In this document: piece by piece, positions 7,578 to 15,774 of the stretch
Position numbering within the stretch: position 1 is the stretch's first letter
Layout of the letters: each line of letters starts with the position of its first letter
Source: a virus
Virus record (IMG/VR): IMGVR_UViG_3300043778_000035
Coordinates: 1 to 40,740 of that record
Direction: 5' to 3' (one strand)
Length of the DNA: 40,740 nt
Position numbers and translations under genes: made by a program
Notes under the pieces: generated by a model
What the model was told of the DNA's origin: nothing
Seen by the model: the letters and a program-made list of their open reading frames with translations, nothing else
Database searches by the model: none

Positions 7578-8735
7578 TTATGGAAGCCATGTGATCGTGC
7601 CGAGCACAGGAAGCTGCCCTGTGGTTCCGACGATGTTTGTAGTAGGCGACACGAGAACGAAACCAGTCGTCCCAGCGATAGCCGCGATGGCCGATTCGAT
7701 ATACGACAGATAGATCGTCCCGTTCTGCCCGGCCGTCGAGCTGATCGGCGATCCGTACATCACGAACACCCCGGCGATCGCGGACTGAATCGACACCTTC
7801 GTCGCTGCGCTGAAGTTGGCCGAACCGCTGATCGTAAAGTTCACGATCTGCTGATTCGGAGCACACACATAGACGAGCGCCGTCGCCGGCCGCAATGGAT
7901 AGATGTAGTTCGCGATCGTGAGCTGATCGCCGGTTGCTGCAGCCCCTCGCGTCTCTGCCGTCGCAACGCCATTCGTGCCGACAGGAAAGCCGCCGTTGGC
8001 AGCTTCCGCATAGTCGAGCATCGCATAGACAACGACAGTGCCAGCCCCGAATCCATTCGGGTTGCTCCAGGCGCGCGTAACGCCGCTGACTTGCTTTGCC
8101 CATGTGATGTAATCGTTCACCGCCCCGCCCTGCGGCGAATTCTGATAGGCAAACAACATCCGCGACCGCAAGCTATCATCGGTCTCAATGTCGGCACCGC
8201 CAGTGAATGCCGCGGTCACGGTACCGGACGACGAGATGCCGGCGATTGAGGTCGACAGCGTCATCACCGTGCCAACTGCGCAATTGCCGAACGAACCGGT
8301 TAGACCGGTGGGATCGGCGTTCGCTTCAGCATTCACTGTCACTGAATTGCTGGACACCGTGCCGAGCGACGTTGTCGTGTACTGCACCCCGTCACCGCGC
8401 GTCACAAGCGTGCCGATCGGGATCTGGAAGCCATTCGTTCCGGGGAACGCGATCTGACCGGGAGTGGCCGCGCCGGCCTGCGTCGCAGGATCGCGGTAGA
8501 TGTTCTTCAGCGCTGCCCAGGCTTCGAGATACTCATCAGAGGCGGTGAACGGATTCGACTGCAGTGCAATCCAGTCGGTGTACCCATACTGCGAATTTGC
8601 GAGCCCAGATAGCGCGCGTCCGAGGACATTGAGACTCGAAAAGCGCAGCAGAGGGTCCGAGCCAGCCGGGCTCACCTGCAGATCCGCAGCTACCTGCGCA
8701 CGGATCTGCGTGAGTGTCGGTCGTGCATAAGGCAT
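7578..8735 (-). CDS. Baseplate J-like protein, Mu gp47 family
   Basis: A 385-residue baseplate wedge protein. The N-terminus (YARPTLTQIRAQVAADL) and the block GDSLRSRMLFAYQNSPQGG-like text around residues 190-210 (observed as DDSLRSRMLFAYQNSPQGGA), then DYITWAKQVSGVTRAW, are hallmarks of the baseplate_J family. It forms the wedge that triggers sheath contraction. It is tightly packed between gp46 and gp48. Confidence 0.93.
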   Translation of the reverse strand: MPYARPTLTQIRAQVAADLQVSPAGSDPLLRFSSLNVLGRALSGLANSQYGYTDWIALQSNPFTASDEYLEAWAALKNIYRDPATQAGAATPGQIAFPGTNGFQIPIGTLVTRGDGVQYTTTSLGTVSSNSVTVNAEANADPTGLTGSFGNCAVGTVMTLSTSIAGISSSGTVTAAFTGGADIETDDSLRSRMLFAYQNSPQGGAVNDYITWAKQVSGVTRAWSNPNGFGAGTVVVYAMLDYAEAANGGFPVGTNGVATAETRGAAATGDQLTIANYIYPLRPATALVYVCAPNQQIVNFTISGSANFSAATKVSIQSAIAGVFVMYGSPISSTAGQNGTIYLSYIESAIAAIAGTTGFVLVSPTTNIVGTTGQLPVLGTITWLP

Positions 8736-8736
8736 A

Positions 8737-9180
8737 TCAGTTGATCCCCGCCCAGGCCCATGCGTACTGGCCTTTTGAAAGTAACGTCCCGGTCGGCGAC
8801 CAGGCCACGATCACCGCTCCGAGCATTCCAGTGCTCACCCACTGCGTCGTGATGTCAAAGCGAGCAACCACTCCGTCATCGATCATCCACTGAAGCGATT
8901 CGGCGAGGTAGTCGTATGCGAGCTGCTGCGTCTTAGCCGTCTGCTTCGCACGTCTGAGTAGCCACATCCGCGAACCGATTCGCACATCGTCGTCGGCCCA
9001 CCATCCGCGGGGATCCCCGGTTCCGTCCGGAATAACGTCACCGGGGTTCGCCATACGATCGCTGAAGATGCTGATTAGGATGGCGGTCTCGATGTCGTTG
9101 CCGGTTGCCAGCACCGGGCCGTTCATCGTCCAGTCTCCGCGACTGTTCGCCGAGTCCCACGAAATTGAGACGTCTGCCAT
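8737..9180 (-). CDS. Baseplate protein, Mu gp46 (GP46) family
   Basis: A 147-residue protein with the family signature GNDIETAILISIFSDRMA, then GWWADDD and SRMWLLRRAKQT, all typical of the phage GP46 family (a gp25/gpW-like wedge protein). Its stop is 1 base from the gp47 start. A terminator hairpin separates it from the spike gene upstream. Confidence 0.92.
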   Translation of the reverse strand: MADVSISWDSANSRGDWTMNGPVLATGNDIETAILISIFSDRMANPGDVIPDGTGDPRGWWADDDVRIGSRMWLLRRAKQTAKTQQLAYDYLAESLQWMIDDGVVARFDITTQWVSTGMLGAVIVAWSPTGTLLSKGQYAWAWAGIN

Positions 9181-9192
9181 TGTGCTCGGGCG

Positions 9193-9217
9193 TAAAAAAG
9201 CCCGCGCGCGGCGGGCT
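9193..9217 (-). terminator. Rho-independent terminator between gp45-like and gp46-like genes
   Basis: On the minus strand AGCCCGC pairs with GCGGGCT around CGCGC, followed by six T residues. It lies in the 58-base gap between the spike gene stop (9239) and the gp46-like start (9180). Confidence 0.75.
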
Positions 9218-9238
9218 GTGTTGTTTGCTCGGTAAAAT

Positions 9239-9856
9239 CTAGTTCGCCATCACATTCGAGGTACCAGGCGCCGCAGGAACGTAGTGGTTATGGCTGTTCA
9301 CAGCGCCATTCGGCAGATTGACGTCTGGCGCGGTGATCGGCGCAGTAAATGTCGCCGTTCCGCGGGCTCCGCTCGCGCCGCTTTGCCCGATGTTCCCGTT
9401 GATCTGCACGTTACCGTTTAACACGATGCTCGGTGCGTTGATCGTCAACGTTCCGCTAGCGTTGCAGGTCACATTCGAAGCATCGTTGATGACGACGTTT
9501 TGCCCTTTTGCTTCCACGACGATGCCGCCTGACGCCGTCAGATAGATGCTCTTACCGTCCTGCGAATACAGCATTGTTTCGCCGGATTGAAGCCCGGTGG
9601 GCCGCGACGGCTGATGGTTCGTTCCCAGCACCGCACCGGCGGACCGATCGCCAGCGACGTGTACCGCAATGACGTCAGAATCAACCGGTGGGTTCGACGT
9701 AAAGCCGAATTCAGGAACGCGATAACGATTGTCCGGCGTCTCGATGCCGTTCATCAGAACTTGCATCTTCTGCACGGACCCAGAATCATCCACAAACTTC
9801 ACGCGGCCACGGCCAATGATTGCCCGAACCCTCATCCTCAGGTCTTCGAGATTCAC
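9239..9856 (-). CDS. Baseplate spike/assembly protein, Mu gp45 (gpV-like) family
   Basis: A 205-residue protein with an N-terminal OB-type domain (VKFVDDSGSVQKMQVLMNGIE, PEFGFTSNPPVDSDVIAVHV) and a C-terminal repetitive beta-helix (LNGNVQINGNIGQSG). It ends near VNSHNHYVPAAPG. The SHNH segment fits the HxH iron-binding apex of membrane-piercing spikes such as P2 gpV. It is the needle tip under the tube. Its start overlaps the gp44-like stop by 4 bases. Confidence 0.9.
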   Translation of the reverse strand: MNLEDLRMRVRAIIGRGRVKFVDDSGSVQKMQVLMNGIETPDNRYRVPEFGFTSNPPVDSDVIAVHVAGDRSAGAVLGTNHQPSRPTGLQSGETMLYSQDGKSIYLTASGGIVVEAKGQNVVINDASNVTCNASGTLTINAPSIVLNGNVQINGNIGQSGASGARGTATFTAPITAPDVNLPNGAVNSHNHYVPAAPGTSNVMAN

Positions 9857-11001
9857 GAATTGACCCCTCTCACGGTGGTGTAGTCCGGCGCGACCGGGTA
9901 CAACGTGACCGGCTCCGGATAGAACGCCTGCGGCGGCATGATCACAAGATCAGTGCGCGTGCCCTGCTCGTCACGCACATACGTCACATCGGCGATCAGC
10001 CAGATCCTGGGCGTCAATTTCAAGCCTGGAAGATCGATGTCGACGAGCGTGTTTGGCTCGTATAGCGCGCCGGACGCGTCCCTCCAACTATCGGTCGACA
10101 ATCGGACCTGCATCGAACGGCCCATGCGCGCAGCAAGCTCCCAATTCGCTCGCTGTTGCGCGACCGTCGACCCACCGGCGACGTTCTCCGAGACGATCGC
10201 GCGATAGCGCAGCCGCGGCACACCAGGGTCGCTGACGTGCGCAATCAGGTTGCCGCCATTGCCCGTGTCCTGAAGCGTGTCGAGCCCCTGATATACCGCG
10301 TCATAGTCAGAGAAGCGGCCATCCATGCTATATATCGCACCAGCCGATGCCACATTGACGCCCTCTCTGAAACCACTCGCCGCCTTCCTTGTACCGATGC
10401 CGCCCGGTCCTGCGCCTCCGTTCGCCAGCAGCAAGCTGCCATCCGGTTGGTCGTACAGCAACAAGGCACGGTATCGAGCCAGACGCTCAAGCACGCCGTA
10501 GATGGGCTCGCCGATCATGATGTTCAACTGGGGAATCGGATCACCGACAAGAGTGCCATCAGCAACACTTACATCAATTCCGTATATCGCGCAGAGTTGC
10601 TTCGCTATTTGATCGATCTTGAGGTTGAGAAGCTGCCCTCCCGTCCAGCGCGCGGAGCAATCGACCAGATCCTGGCACTTACTACGGCCAGCGATCCTGA
10701 TCGTATGCTCTCGATCGTTATAGCTCGGCAGGTAGCGGTCAACGAAGCCAGTGAGCACGACGTCGGCGCCGAGAATCACCTGCACCAGATCGCCGGGTTG
10801 AACAATGACCTGTGAGACGCCGGGATATGGCTCCGTGAAAGCGATCTCGAAGTCAGACGGACACCGTTCGATACCGCGCGCGACGCGCACGGAAGTCCAT
10901 CCGGTGATGTCCCTTCCGTTGGACGCGTAATATGTGGGCTCGCCAACCGATGGATTTGGATCGCGCGTGCACGTGGAGACCCGCAGGGTAATTTCGTCCA
11001 T
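9853..11001 (-). CDS. Baseplate hub protein, Mu gp44 (gpP/gpD) family
   Basis: A 382-residue hub protein of the contractile injection machinery. It has RVARGIERCPSDFEIAFTEP in the first domain, VDRYLPSYNDREHTIRIAGR and SKCQDLVDCSARWTGGQ in the second, and the C-terminal VYQGLDTLQ and RYRAIVSEN segments of the Mu P family. It joins tube, spike and baseplate. It is separated from the gp43-like gene by a plus-strand moron (11020-11496), which interrupts the usual tight packing. Confidence 0.9.
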   Translation of the reverse strand: MDEITLRVSTCTRDPNPSVGEPTYYASNGRDITGWTSVRVARGIERCPSDFEIAFTEPYPGVSQVIVQPGDLVQVILGADVVLTGFVDRYLPSYNDREHTIRIAGRSKCQDLVDCSARWTGGQLLNLKIDQIAKQLCAIYGIDVSVADGTLVGDPIPQLNIMIGEPIYGVLERLARYRALLLYDQPDGSLLLANGGAGPGGIGTRKAASGFREGVNVASAGAIYSMDGRFSDYDAVYQGLDTLQDTGNGGNLIAHVSDPGVPRLRYRAIVSENVAGGSTVAQQRANWELAARMGRSMQVRLSTDSWRDASGALYEPNTLVDIDLPGLKLTPRIWLIADVTYVRDEQGTRTDLVIMPPQAFYPEPVTLYPVAPDYTTVRGVNS

Positions 11002-11019
11002 AACAAATGGAGACCAGCA

Positions 11020-11496
11020 ATGTTTTTAAAAAGTATGCTTGGCGCGCTCGCGCTCAGCGTTGTGCCCATCTCATCGCAGGCTGAAGTAACCCACTCACGC
11101 ATAAAGGCTGAGATCGCCGTTGTGTGTCCCACGCCAGGCATGGTCGCGTATCTGGAAAGCCCCTTTTCTCCAACTCGATTCTCTCCATCGTGGAAAGCTG
11201 AAGCCGGCCGGGCGCACTGCCGATCCTTGAAGAGCGATAGACCGCTCATCGTCACTAAACTCGGCTCAACATCTTTCCGTGATCACGAATATTCCGTCGC
11301 GGAGGTCGTGCCGACAGGAGTCATCTTTTCAACCGATGGATTTGCTGGTCCGTACTACATCATTTCGACGCAACTGAGAGCAATTCCAAATTCAGAGGAA
11401 ATTCGCGAAAACGTCAAATCACTTCTCCCAACAAGCGTCAACTATTCGGTTGACGGAATTGACGGCCCTTCTGCGCCAGCACTCGCGCCCCACTAA
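11020..11496 (+). CDS. Small exported protein inserted in the tail operon (moron)
   Basis: A 158-residue protein encoded against the late genes, filling the gap between the gp43- and gp44-like genes with 2-18 bases to spare. The first 22 residues form a signal peptide (MFLKSMLGALALSVVPISSQA, cut near SQA), preceded by the ribosome binding site GGAGA. The mature part has two cysteines 31 residues apart (VVCPTPG, AHCRSL) and two copies of a short motif: VPTGVIFSTDGFAGP and LPTSVNYSVDGIDGP. The latter closely matches the last residues of this phage's tape measure (LPTKVNYRLDGI). The family is unrecognised. Export plus the tape-measure-like motif would fit a superinfection-exclusion or receptor-mimic role; that is speculation. 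It resembles the exported protein at 35983 in size and cysteine layout. Confidence 0.75.
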   Translation: MFLKSMLGALALSVVPISSQAEVTHSRIKAEIAVVCPTPGMVAYLESPFSPTRFSPSWKAEAGRAHCRSLKSDRPLIVTKLGSTSFRDHEYSVAEVVPTGVIFSTDGFAGPYYIISTQLRAIPNSEEIRENVKSLLPTSVNYSVDGIDGPSAPALAPH

Positions 11497-11498
11497 TC

Positions 11499-12926
11499 CT
11501 AACTAGAGAGCGCGGAGAAGGTCGGAGGGCAAAACGCCGGATGGCGAGGGTTGATCTGCTGCACAAGTTGCTGCTCTCGCGTCGGGTCACGGTAAATGCG
11601 ATTTGCCAGCACCAGGGACGGGAGCGACGCATTGAACGAGAACGTCGCGATCGCGGCGAGATCTGCCCCGCGGGCCTGGAGGTCCGCGGCGACAGCCTGA
11701 CGCAATGCTCGCAGTGCCATATACGAATCATCGTCGCCCGCATCACCGGCAATATCGGATTCGGCATCGATCAACTTCACCGCGGCGCCAAGAACCGAAT
11801 TCGCATCCTCTTGAGACGACGGCTGATAGGTTGTCAGCGTCGTCGCAAGCTGTGCGAGTGCGCACCGGCGAAGCAGCGCTGACATAGCCGTCTGCATAGT
11901 GCCCATCGCCGCGCCGACCTGCCCAGTCGGCACGACAGATGACGGCGAATATTGCGCCAGCATGCTCACCAGCCGCACCCCATCGGCCGGAGCTGTCGCG
12001 GCAGCCGCCACGGCGGCGACGTAGGCCTGCGCCGCTGCGCCGAGAGTGGCAGAATCCGATGGATTTTGTGCAGCAGCCTGGAGTGCCGCTCCAGCCGCGA
12101 GAACCGACGTGCGCGCCGCAGAAGAAGCCGAAAGCAGGTCAGATGCGGTTGTGTTTGCCGGTGCCTGCTGATTGCTGCCCGAAATCCCGCTATTGCCGCC
12201 GCCGAACAAGCGCCCGAAATTCCCCGCAAGCGTCGATACGGCTCCGATGATTCGCTTTACGTCGTTGATCGCCGTGACGCCGATCTGATACCAGCCAACG
12301 ACCGTCGAAACCGCCTCCTGCACCACCGCCGCGCCATTCGCGATCGCGGCAGCCGTGCTTCTTACGAAATCCGCAAGTGCCTGGATGCCCGTCAGACTGG
12401 CCGCCGACGTGCTTGCGTCTGCCGTCGACGTACTGGTTGTTGGGAAAAGCCGGCTGCCGGACACGATGAGCGTCATGCGGATCTCGAAGGCACGACCCAA
12501 GTCCCGACGCTCAATCGTTTCCACGCTCAGACAGCAGACGTTCTCCACCGTGCCGAGCGTAGGGTGTACGAGCGTTTGGCCGCCCGCCGTCTCGCAGATG
12601 GAGAGCAGCGTTTTCCGCTGCGAAATAACGTCACCGCCCCCCGTGATCAGATCCCCCTCGACCAGGAAGCCGAGCACCTCGAATTGACGCGGGCGCTTTC
12701 CAAGGTCCTCGACCCACACATCGTCACGGAAGGGATACGAGTGGATTGACGTCTTTCGCCCCGCGGCGGTACGGATGGACTCGACACCGAACCGCAGCTT
12801 ACCGTAGCTGGCTTTATCGAGACGCCCAAACCAATCGCCCGTGATAAGAGTGGCAGCATCCCCGATCGCGGACGCGAGACCGCCGATGCTTCCCGCGACT
12901 TGAACTGCGTCCGTGATGGTGCTCAC
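11499..12926 (-). CDS. DNA circularisation/baseplate protein, Mu gp43 (gpN) family
   Basis: A 475-residue protein. The N-terminal 'DNA circularisation N' domain is clear: YGKLRFGVESIRTAAGRKTS, HSYPFRDDVWVEDLGKRPRQ and FEVLGFLVEGDLI, followed by GRAFEIRMTLIVSGSRLFP. The remainder is an alanine-rich helical region. Despite its name the family is a structural tail/baseplate component in Mu-like phages. It lies between tape measure and hub, as in Mu. Confidence 0.9.
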   Translation of the reverse strand: MSTITDAVQVAGSIGGLASAIGDAATLITGDWFGRLDKASYGKLRFGVESIRTAAGRKTSIHSYPFRDDVWVEDLGKRPRQFEVLGFLVEGDLITGGGDVISQRKTLLSICETAGGQTLVHPTLGTVENVCCLSVETIERRDLGRAFEIRMTLIVSGSRLFPTTSTSTADASTSAASLTGIQALADFVRSTAAAIANGAAVVQEAVSTVVGWYQIGVTAINDVKRIIGAVSTLAGNFGRLFGGGNSGISGSNQQAPANTTASDLLSASSAARTSVLAAGAALQAAAQNPSDSATLGAAAQAYVAAVAAAATAPADGVRLVSMLAQYSPSSVVPTGQVGAAMGTMQTAMSALLRRCALAQLATTLTTYQPSSQEDANSVLGAAVKLIDAESDIAGDAGDDDSYMALRALRQAVAADLQARGADLAAIATFSFNASLPSLVLANRIYRDPTREQQLVQQINPRHPAFCPPTFSALSS

Positions 12927-12934
12927 TCGATCTC

Positions 12935-14854
12935 CTATATCCCGTCAAGGCGGTAGTTCACTTTCGTCGGCAGATAGCTGCCATCTTGTGTTTTCGCTTC
13001 CGGCCGCACACCGGCGGGGACGTTGTCGAACGTGATATGCAGCTTTGCCGCCTGCTGCTGCAACTGAGCGACTCGCTCAGTATGTGCGGCGTCAACCGGC
13101 GATGCGCCATCAGGCGCGGTCAAGTTTGGACGCACACCGGCCTCCTGCATGCCGGAAACGGCGTCCGCCCTTAGACGCACGCCGGCCTCCCGCATGCCGG
13201 AAATGGTGGCCGCCCCCATCTGTAGGGGCGTATAAGGCTGGCGCCCATTCTCTGCTCGAATCATCCCCGTCATGAGAGCTGATACGATCCGAGGATCATC
13301 TAGATCCGGCACCGCTGTCGCCTGCAGCCCCGTCGACGCAGACATGATCTTCGTGTAATTCGCGATCTGCTGAGGCGTGTTTCCGGTGCGCGAACCACCA
13401 GTCCATTTGTCCTGAATCTGCGCGATCGTAAGGCCCCGATAGCCGCGTTCAAGGTTGGCAACCGCAGCTGCAATACCCTCTTCGGGGGTCGCATATGTGC
13501 GCTCCACACCTTTTTGGAGAACATTGAGCGGGTTATTGCTCCGGATGCCGAGCGGCTGGGCATCCTCGTGGCCCATCCACTTATTGACCAGGCTACCAAC
13601 TTTCCCCCATCCGCCCACCGGAGGCTGTTCGACATTCGGTGTCACGGCAGCGCCGGCCATTGCCTCCGCGACTTGCTGATCGTGGTTCGGCCCAGCCGGA
13701 ATTGCTGCGTCTAAAGCGCTTTGTCGCGAGTATTCCGAGATCAGGCCGCCCGCGATCGCTGCGACGAATGGGTTAGAGGCGAAGGCTGCAATCCTGCCCA
13801 GATTAAGCGCCAGGGCGGCCAGGCCGGCGATCGGTGAAGCGAATGTGATGGCGCCAATCGCGAGCAATACTCCCTTTACTCCTCCTAGGTTGTCCCACAG
13901 ATCACTCGCTTTTTTCGAGAGGGCGTCCCAGTCAATTTTCGAGACCCATGTGACGAACTTCTGCACTGCTTCAGCTAGTTTGTCAGCAATCGCCGCGCGG
14001 TTTTGATCCAACCACCGAGAAAGGCCCTTTACGACCGGATCAAGCACTGGGATCAACGACGAGCCGATAGCATTGCCCAGTCCTTCCGCTGAGCCGCGTA
14101 GATCGGCAATATCCTCATTGAATGCCTTCGCCTTTGCGATTTCGGCATCCGTTGGCACAAGCCCCTGGCGAATCGCGCGCGCCTTGTCGGCCTCCCATGT
14201 CCCCTGCTGGATCATCGGCAGCATACCGCCCATGCCGAACGTATTCGCCGCTTCGCGCTGCGCCTGCACTGAGCGCTGCCCCTGAATGGCTTTCATCAGG
14301 CGCATCTGGGTTGAGTAATAATCGACCGTGCCGTCTTTGTTCCGCGCGATCTGTACGCCCATCTTCTGCAGGAGCAGCATCGCGTGGGGATCAGCACCAT
14401 TCGCCGCAGCGCGAATCGCCATCTGCGATCCACTCATCCCCGAGTCCAACTCTTCGGCCGAGACGCCGGCTCGCCGCGCGGCGACGTGCCACGCGGCGAG
14501 ATCCTGAGCGTTCATGCCGAGCAGTTTCGACGTCTTGTTCAGCGTGAATCCGAACGCGCCGAAACGCACGGCAAGCGCCGACAATCCAGCAAGCGACGCC
14601 GCACCACCGATCGCCGTCAGACCGGGAATGACCTCGACAATCTTGTCGACGACCTTGCCCGCAGAATCGGCTGCGTTGCGAAAGCCCTTCTCCAGCTTTC
14701 CCAGACTGCCCGTCCCGAGATCGCCGAGCTTCCCAAGGCGCTTCTGCGCCTTGTCGATCGGCTCGGTGACTTTGCCTAGCGCGGCCTTGATCTTGTTGAC
14801 GGTTGCGGTCGCGGCATCGTCAGCACGGATGCGAATGACGAATTCCTGACTCAC
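12935..14854 (-). CDS. Tape measure protein with embedded RSNNPLN-type muralytic-like domain
   Basis: A 639-residue protein that sets tail length and is ejected with DNA. The N-terminal third is helical with repeated lysine-rich heptads; membrane-like segments occur near residues 75-100 and 325-375 (GVLLAIGAITFASPIAGLAA). Around residues 440-530 is a domain beginning IRSNNPLNVLQ and containing TPEEGIAAAVANLERGYRGL, TIAQIQDKW and NYTKIMSASTG. It resembles the 'RNNNPGNI' domain found in phage virion proteins, often linked to peptidoglycan digestion. A degenerate repeat SGMREAGVR / SGMQEAGVR follows. The start is GTG at 14854, 2 bases after the frameshifted chaperone stop. The C-terminus LPTKVNYRLDGI recurs in the moron at 11020. 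Confidence 0.9.
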   Translation of the reverse strand: MSQEFVIRIRADDAATATVNKIKAALGKVTEPIDKAQKRLGKLGDLGTGSLGKLEKGFRNAADSAGKVVDKIVEVIPGLTAIGGAASLAGLSALAVRFGAFGFTLNKTSKLLGMNAQDLAAWHVAARRAGVSAEELDSGMSGSQMAIRAAANGADPHAMLLLQKMGVQIARNKDGTVDYYSTQMRLMKAIQGQRSVQAQREAANTFGMGGMLPMIQQGTWEADKARAIRQGLVPTDAEIAKAKAFNEDIADLRGSAEGLGNAIGSSLIPVLDPVVKGLSRWLDQNRAAIADKLAEAVQKFVTWVSKIDWDALSKKASDLWDNLGGVKGVLLAIGAITFASPIAGLAALALNLGRIAAFASNPFVAAIAGGLISEYSRQSALDAAIPAGPNHDQQVAEAMAGAAVTPNVEQPPVGGWGKVGSLVNKWMGHEDAQPLGIRSNNPLNVLQKGVERTYATPEEGIAAAVANLERGYRGLTIAQIQDKWTGGSRTGNTPQQIANYTKIMSASTGLQATAVPDLDDPRIVSALMTGMIRAENGRQPYTPLQMGAATISGMREAGVRLRADAVSGMQEAGVRPNLTAPDGASPVDAAHTERVAQLQQQAAKLHITFDNVPAGVRPEAKTQDGSYLPTKVNYRLDGI

Positions 14855-14856
14855 AC

Positions 14857-15332
14857 TCAGTCCTTTTTCAACATGCGCGCCGCGTGGTACGCGTAATTGC
14901 GCACCTCACTCCACGTCATTTTCTTGGTTTCGCTGGGCTGCCAGCGCCAGAAGCGCTCGGTCAGGCGGACGATGTGCTCCCACTCCCCGGGGAGCCCTCC
15001 ACGTTTCCCTCCGGATCATCCTCGTCCGGCGGACTGATGAACTCGGTGAGGTACGTTTGAGCCTTGTAGTAGTCGCGAACACCGATCTTCGCAAGCACCG
15101 CCAGCGGGACCCCCGAAACGGCGGATACGAGCGACTTCATGGCTTCGAGGGCACCGTCTTTGGTCGCCTTCTTGAGGAAAGCGCTGAGCTGTTCGACGTT
15201 CGGCTCGTGAAGATTGATCTCCGTATAGACGGTGTCGTCGCCACCGCCGCCGAGCGTGATCGACTTCGATAGCTCGATCGTCAGCGTATCGGGTACGGGC
15301 GCGTGCCGCGGCTTTTTCTTTTCGTCTTCCAT
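14857..15332 (-). CDS. Tail assembly chaperone, -1 frameshifted long form
   Basis: Reading from the same start, a -1 shift at the heptamer GGGAAAC (15003-15009) joins 110 zero-frame codons to 48 codons in the -1 frame, giving about 158 residues. The extension includes EWEHIVRLTERFWRWQPSE and TWSEVRNYAYHAARMLKKD, which look like genuine folded protein and not an antisense or random frame. It ends 2 bases before the tape measure start. Production of a short and a long chaperone by frameshifting is known for lambda G/GT, P2 E/E' and Mu. The ratio cannot be judged from sequence. Confidence 0.85.
14961..15332 (-). CDS. Tail assembly chaperone, short form (Mu gp41/GpE-like)
   Basis: A 123-residue protein (MEDEKKKPRHAPVPDTLTIE onward) of the phage tail assembly chaperone family that coats the tape measure before tube polymerisation. 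Typical features are the acidic or basic start, the block YTEINLHEPNVEQLSAF and SGVPLAVLAKIGVRDYY. The zero-frame C-terminus after DEDDPEGN is a short Gly/Ser tail, as expected of the unshifted product. It lies between tube and tape measure. Confidence 0.88.
   Translation of the reverse strand: MEDEKKKPRHAPVPDTLTIELSKSITLGGGGDDTVYTEINLHEPNVEQLSAFLKKATKDGALEAMKSLVSAVSGVPLAVLAKIGVRDYYKAQTYLTEFISPPDEDDPEGNVEGSPGSGSTSSA
15003..15009 (-). promoter_or_regulatory. Slippery heptamer for -1 ribosomal frameshift
   Basis: G GGA AAC on the minus strand fits X XXY YYZ in the correct register (gaG GGA AAC gtg). After slipping, the ribosome reads ggg aaa cgt into an open frame. The downstream sequence GGAGGGCTCCCCGGGG can form a stem that would stimulate slipping. 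Confidence 0.85.
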
Positions 15333-15333
15333 A

Positions 15334-15711
15334 TCAGCTCACCGAGACGGTTTGTTCCGAGACCTGCGGACCTTCGAACTTGACGTCGAATTTCGCATCT
15401 TCGGTGTCCACTTCTTGCGCGTCCGTCGTGCCCATATTCCGACCGGTAACGATCTTGCCGTTCGCGAGCGAACCGACGACGGTCGCATTGCGCATCGCAT
15501 TGAATGCGGCTACCGTGAGATCGCCAGCGTCACGGATGGACATCGAAATCCAACCCGTAACCGGCGTCTCTTTCCAGCCATGGAAACCATCTTGCCCGAT
15601 CATGGCTTCGCGCTTGACGCTCGACGGCGAATATTTGAGACTGCCTTCGAGCTGATACGTCACGCCATCAACGGTGATCTGCGCAACGCCTGCAATCAGA
15701 TTGCTGGCCAT
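15334..15711 (-). CDS. Tail tube protein, Mu gpM-like
   Basis: A 125-residue inner-tube subunit (Tail_tube family). Matching segments are IAGVAQITVDGVTYQLEGSL, VKREAMIGQDGFHGWKETP and GRNMGTTDAQEVDTEDAKF, with a C-terminal FDVKFEGPQV strand. I chose the ATG at 15711 (MASNLIAG); upstream codons overlap a terminator hairpin. It is followed immediately by the chaperone gene. As a high-copy structural protein it stands behind a terminator that separates it from the sheath. Confidence 0.92.
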   Translation of the reverse strand: MASNLIAGVAQITVDGVTYQLEGSLKYSPSSVKREAMIGQDGFHGWKETPVTGWISMSIRDAGDLTVAAFNAMRNATVVGSLANGKIVTGRNMGTTDAQEVDTEDAKFDVKFEGPQVSEQTVSVS

Positions 15712-15731
15712 ATCGGCCCTCCTGAAAACGA

Positions 15732-15755
15732 AAAAGCCGCCCGAAGGCGGCTTCA
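15732..15755 (-). terminator. Rho-independent terminator between sheath and tube genes
   Basis: AAGCCGCC-TTCG-GGCGGCTT hairpin, followed on the minus strand by TTTTTCGTTTTC. It lies between the sheath stop (15775) and the tube start (15711). Confidence 0.8.
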
Positions 15756-15774
15756 TTGCTACCGGGTAGATGCT

